From Haloarculaceae archaeon H-GB1-1 (lineage in GTDB: Archaea; Halobacteriota; Halobacteria; Halobacteriales; Haloarculaceae), in contig JARUKX010000020.1 in assembly GCA_029688825.1 (NCBI GenBank), positions 1-60,965 of the forward strand: DNA of 60,965 nucleotides. The letters are read 5' to 3'. The notes beneath the pieces are model-generated. The model saw only the letters and a program-made list of their open reading frames with translations. It was not told the DNA's origin and made no database searches. Positions 60,485-60,965 of the stretch are shown here, one piece after another (the first letter of the stretch is position 1; the number at the start of each line of letters is the position of its first letter). The position numbers were made by a program, and so were the translations under genes.

Positions 60485-60965
60485 GTGAGCGAGCGCTCTC
60501 TCCTCTCTCGGCCGCCGGACGACCGCGTGCAGTTCCTCGACGACGACGGCCACCTGCTCGACGGCGTCACCGAACCTGACCTCGGAGACCGTGAACTGGT
60601 GACGATGTACGAGCGGATGGTCCTCTCGCGGCACCTCGACGAGCGGGCGATCAGCCTGCAACGGCAGGGGCGGATGGGAACGTACCCCTCGCTCGCCGGG
60701 CAGGAGGCCGCACAGGTGGCTTCCGCGCAGGCGATGGCCCACGACGACTGGCTCCTCTATCAGTACCGCGAACACGGGTCGGTGGCCGCCCGCGGGCTGG
60801 CCCCGGAGTACCTGCTGTACTGGATGGGCCACGAGATCGGTAACGAGTGGCTCGCCGACAGGCACGTCTTCCCCCTCAATATCTCCATCGCGGGGCACAT
60901 CCCTCACGCGACCGGGATGGCGTGGGCGTCGAAACTACAGGACGAGTCGAGAACCTTCGTCTGTC
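60485..60965 (+). CDS. Pyruvate dehydrogenase-type E1 alpha subunit (3' end outside window)
   Basis: The first 160 residues of a thiamine-diphosphate-dependent 2-oxoacid dehydrogenase E1 alpha. The blocks YERMVLSRHLDERAISLQRQ, GTYPSLAGQEAAQVASAQAM and DDWLLYQYREHGSVAARGLA, then HIPHATGMAWASKLQ are characteristic. GTG 60485-60487 follows a GTTATTAGAG box at about -30. Whether the complex acts on pyruvate, branched-chain 2-oxoacids or acetoin cannot be judged from this part. Confidence 0.9.
   Translation, partial: MSERSLLSRPPDDRVQFLDDDGHLLDGVTEPDLGDRELVTMYERMVLSRHLDERAISLQRQGRMGTYPSLAGQEAAQVASAQAMAHDDWLLYQYREHGSVAARGLAPEYLLYWMGHEIGNEWLADRHVFPLNISIAGHIPHATGMAWASKLQDESRTFVC

Overview
The window is chromosomal DNA of a halophilic archaeon (class Halobacteria). 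Host genes are GC-rich, with G or C at most third codon positions. Their proteins are strongly acidic, and many starts have a TATA-like box about 26 bases upstream with no ribosome binding site (leaderless transcripts). Several families are typical of haloarchaea: Bat-type HTH-10 regulators, DUF7344, DUF5816 and the HalOD1 domain. The genus cannot be settled from the sequence alone.

Left arm (1-28,957). The window opens inside a grpE-dnaK heat-shock locus, followed by an XPB-type helicase and its Bax1 nuclease partner, which are separated here by two regulators. A sulfatase-like protein comes next, then gene remnants, an RNA m5C methyltransferase pair, PAC2, LysE, HD and GNAT genes. A late heme block follows (hemH-hemG, with hemE further on), then a TrkH-TrkA potassium system. 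The conserved archaeal adk-EMC3/Oxa1-cmk-cbf5 group carries an extra EMC3/Oxa1 paralogue. A PAS histidine kinase and tRNA-Pro(GGG) close the arm.

Centre (28,958-46,524). The 3' end of tRNA-Pro is repeated twice downstream. The three 15-base copies bound two integrated elements in tandem. Element 1 (about 8.2 kb) looks complete: a structured RNA candidate, an origin-like array of three 16-base palindromes spaced exactly 75 bases apart, an HUH-type replication protein, a divergent DNA methyltransferase / PD-(D/E)XK nuclease pair, small AT-rich genes, a winged-helix repressor with operator-like repeats, and an intact tyrosine integrase coupled to a 32-residue leader peptide. Element 2 (about 9.4 kb) is decayed: a frameshifted DUF7845 gene, an IS1595-type transposase with three nonsense codons, and an integrase lacking part of its catalytic domain. 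It still carries two large exported lipoproteins and a DUF4352-like membrane protein. Further gene fragments just beyond the last repeat suggest an older, third insertion.

Right arm (47,300-60,965). Host genes resume with a HalOD1 protein, a DUF35 protein/thiolase pair divergent from an acyl-CoA ligase, a HEAT-like/pseudokinase protein, a pilin-like repeat protein with a membrane partner, an aldo/keto reductase, a HisG-like paralogue, a coiled-coil protein, a metallo-beta-lactamase-fold hydrolase and a YlbF-family protein. The window ends inside a pyruvate dehydrogenase-type E1 alpha gene.

The strongest candidates for something undescribed are the tandem element array, the methyltransferase/nuclease pair in element 1, the structured RNA at its left end, and a 16-residue leucine-rich micro-ORF with a near-perfect ribosome binding site upstream of grpE.
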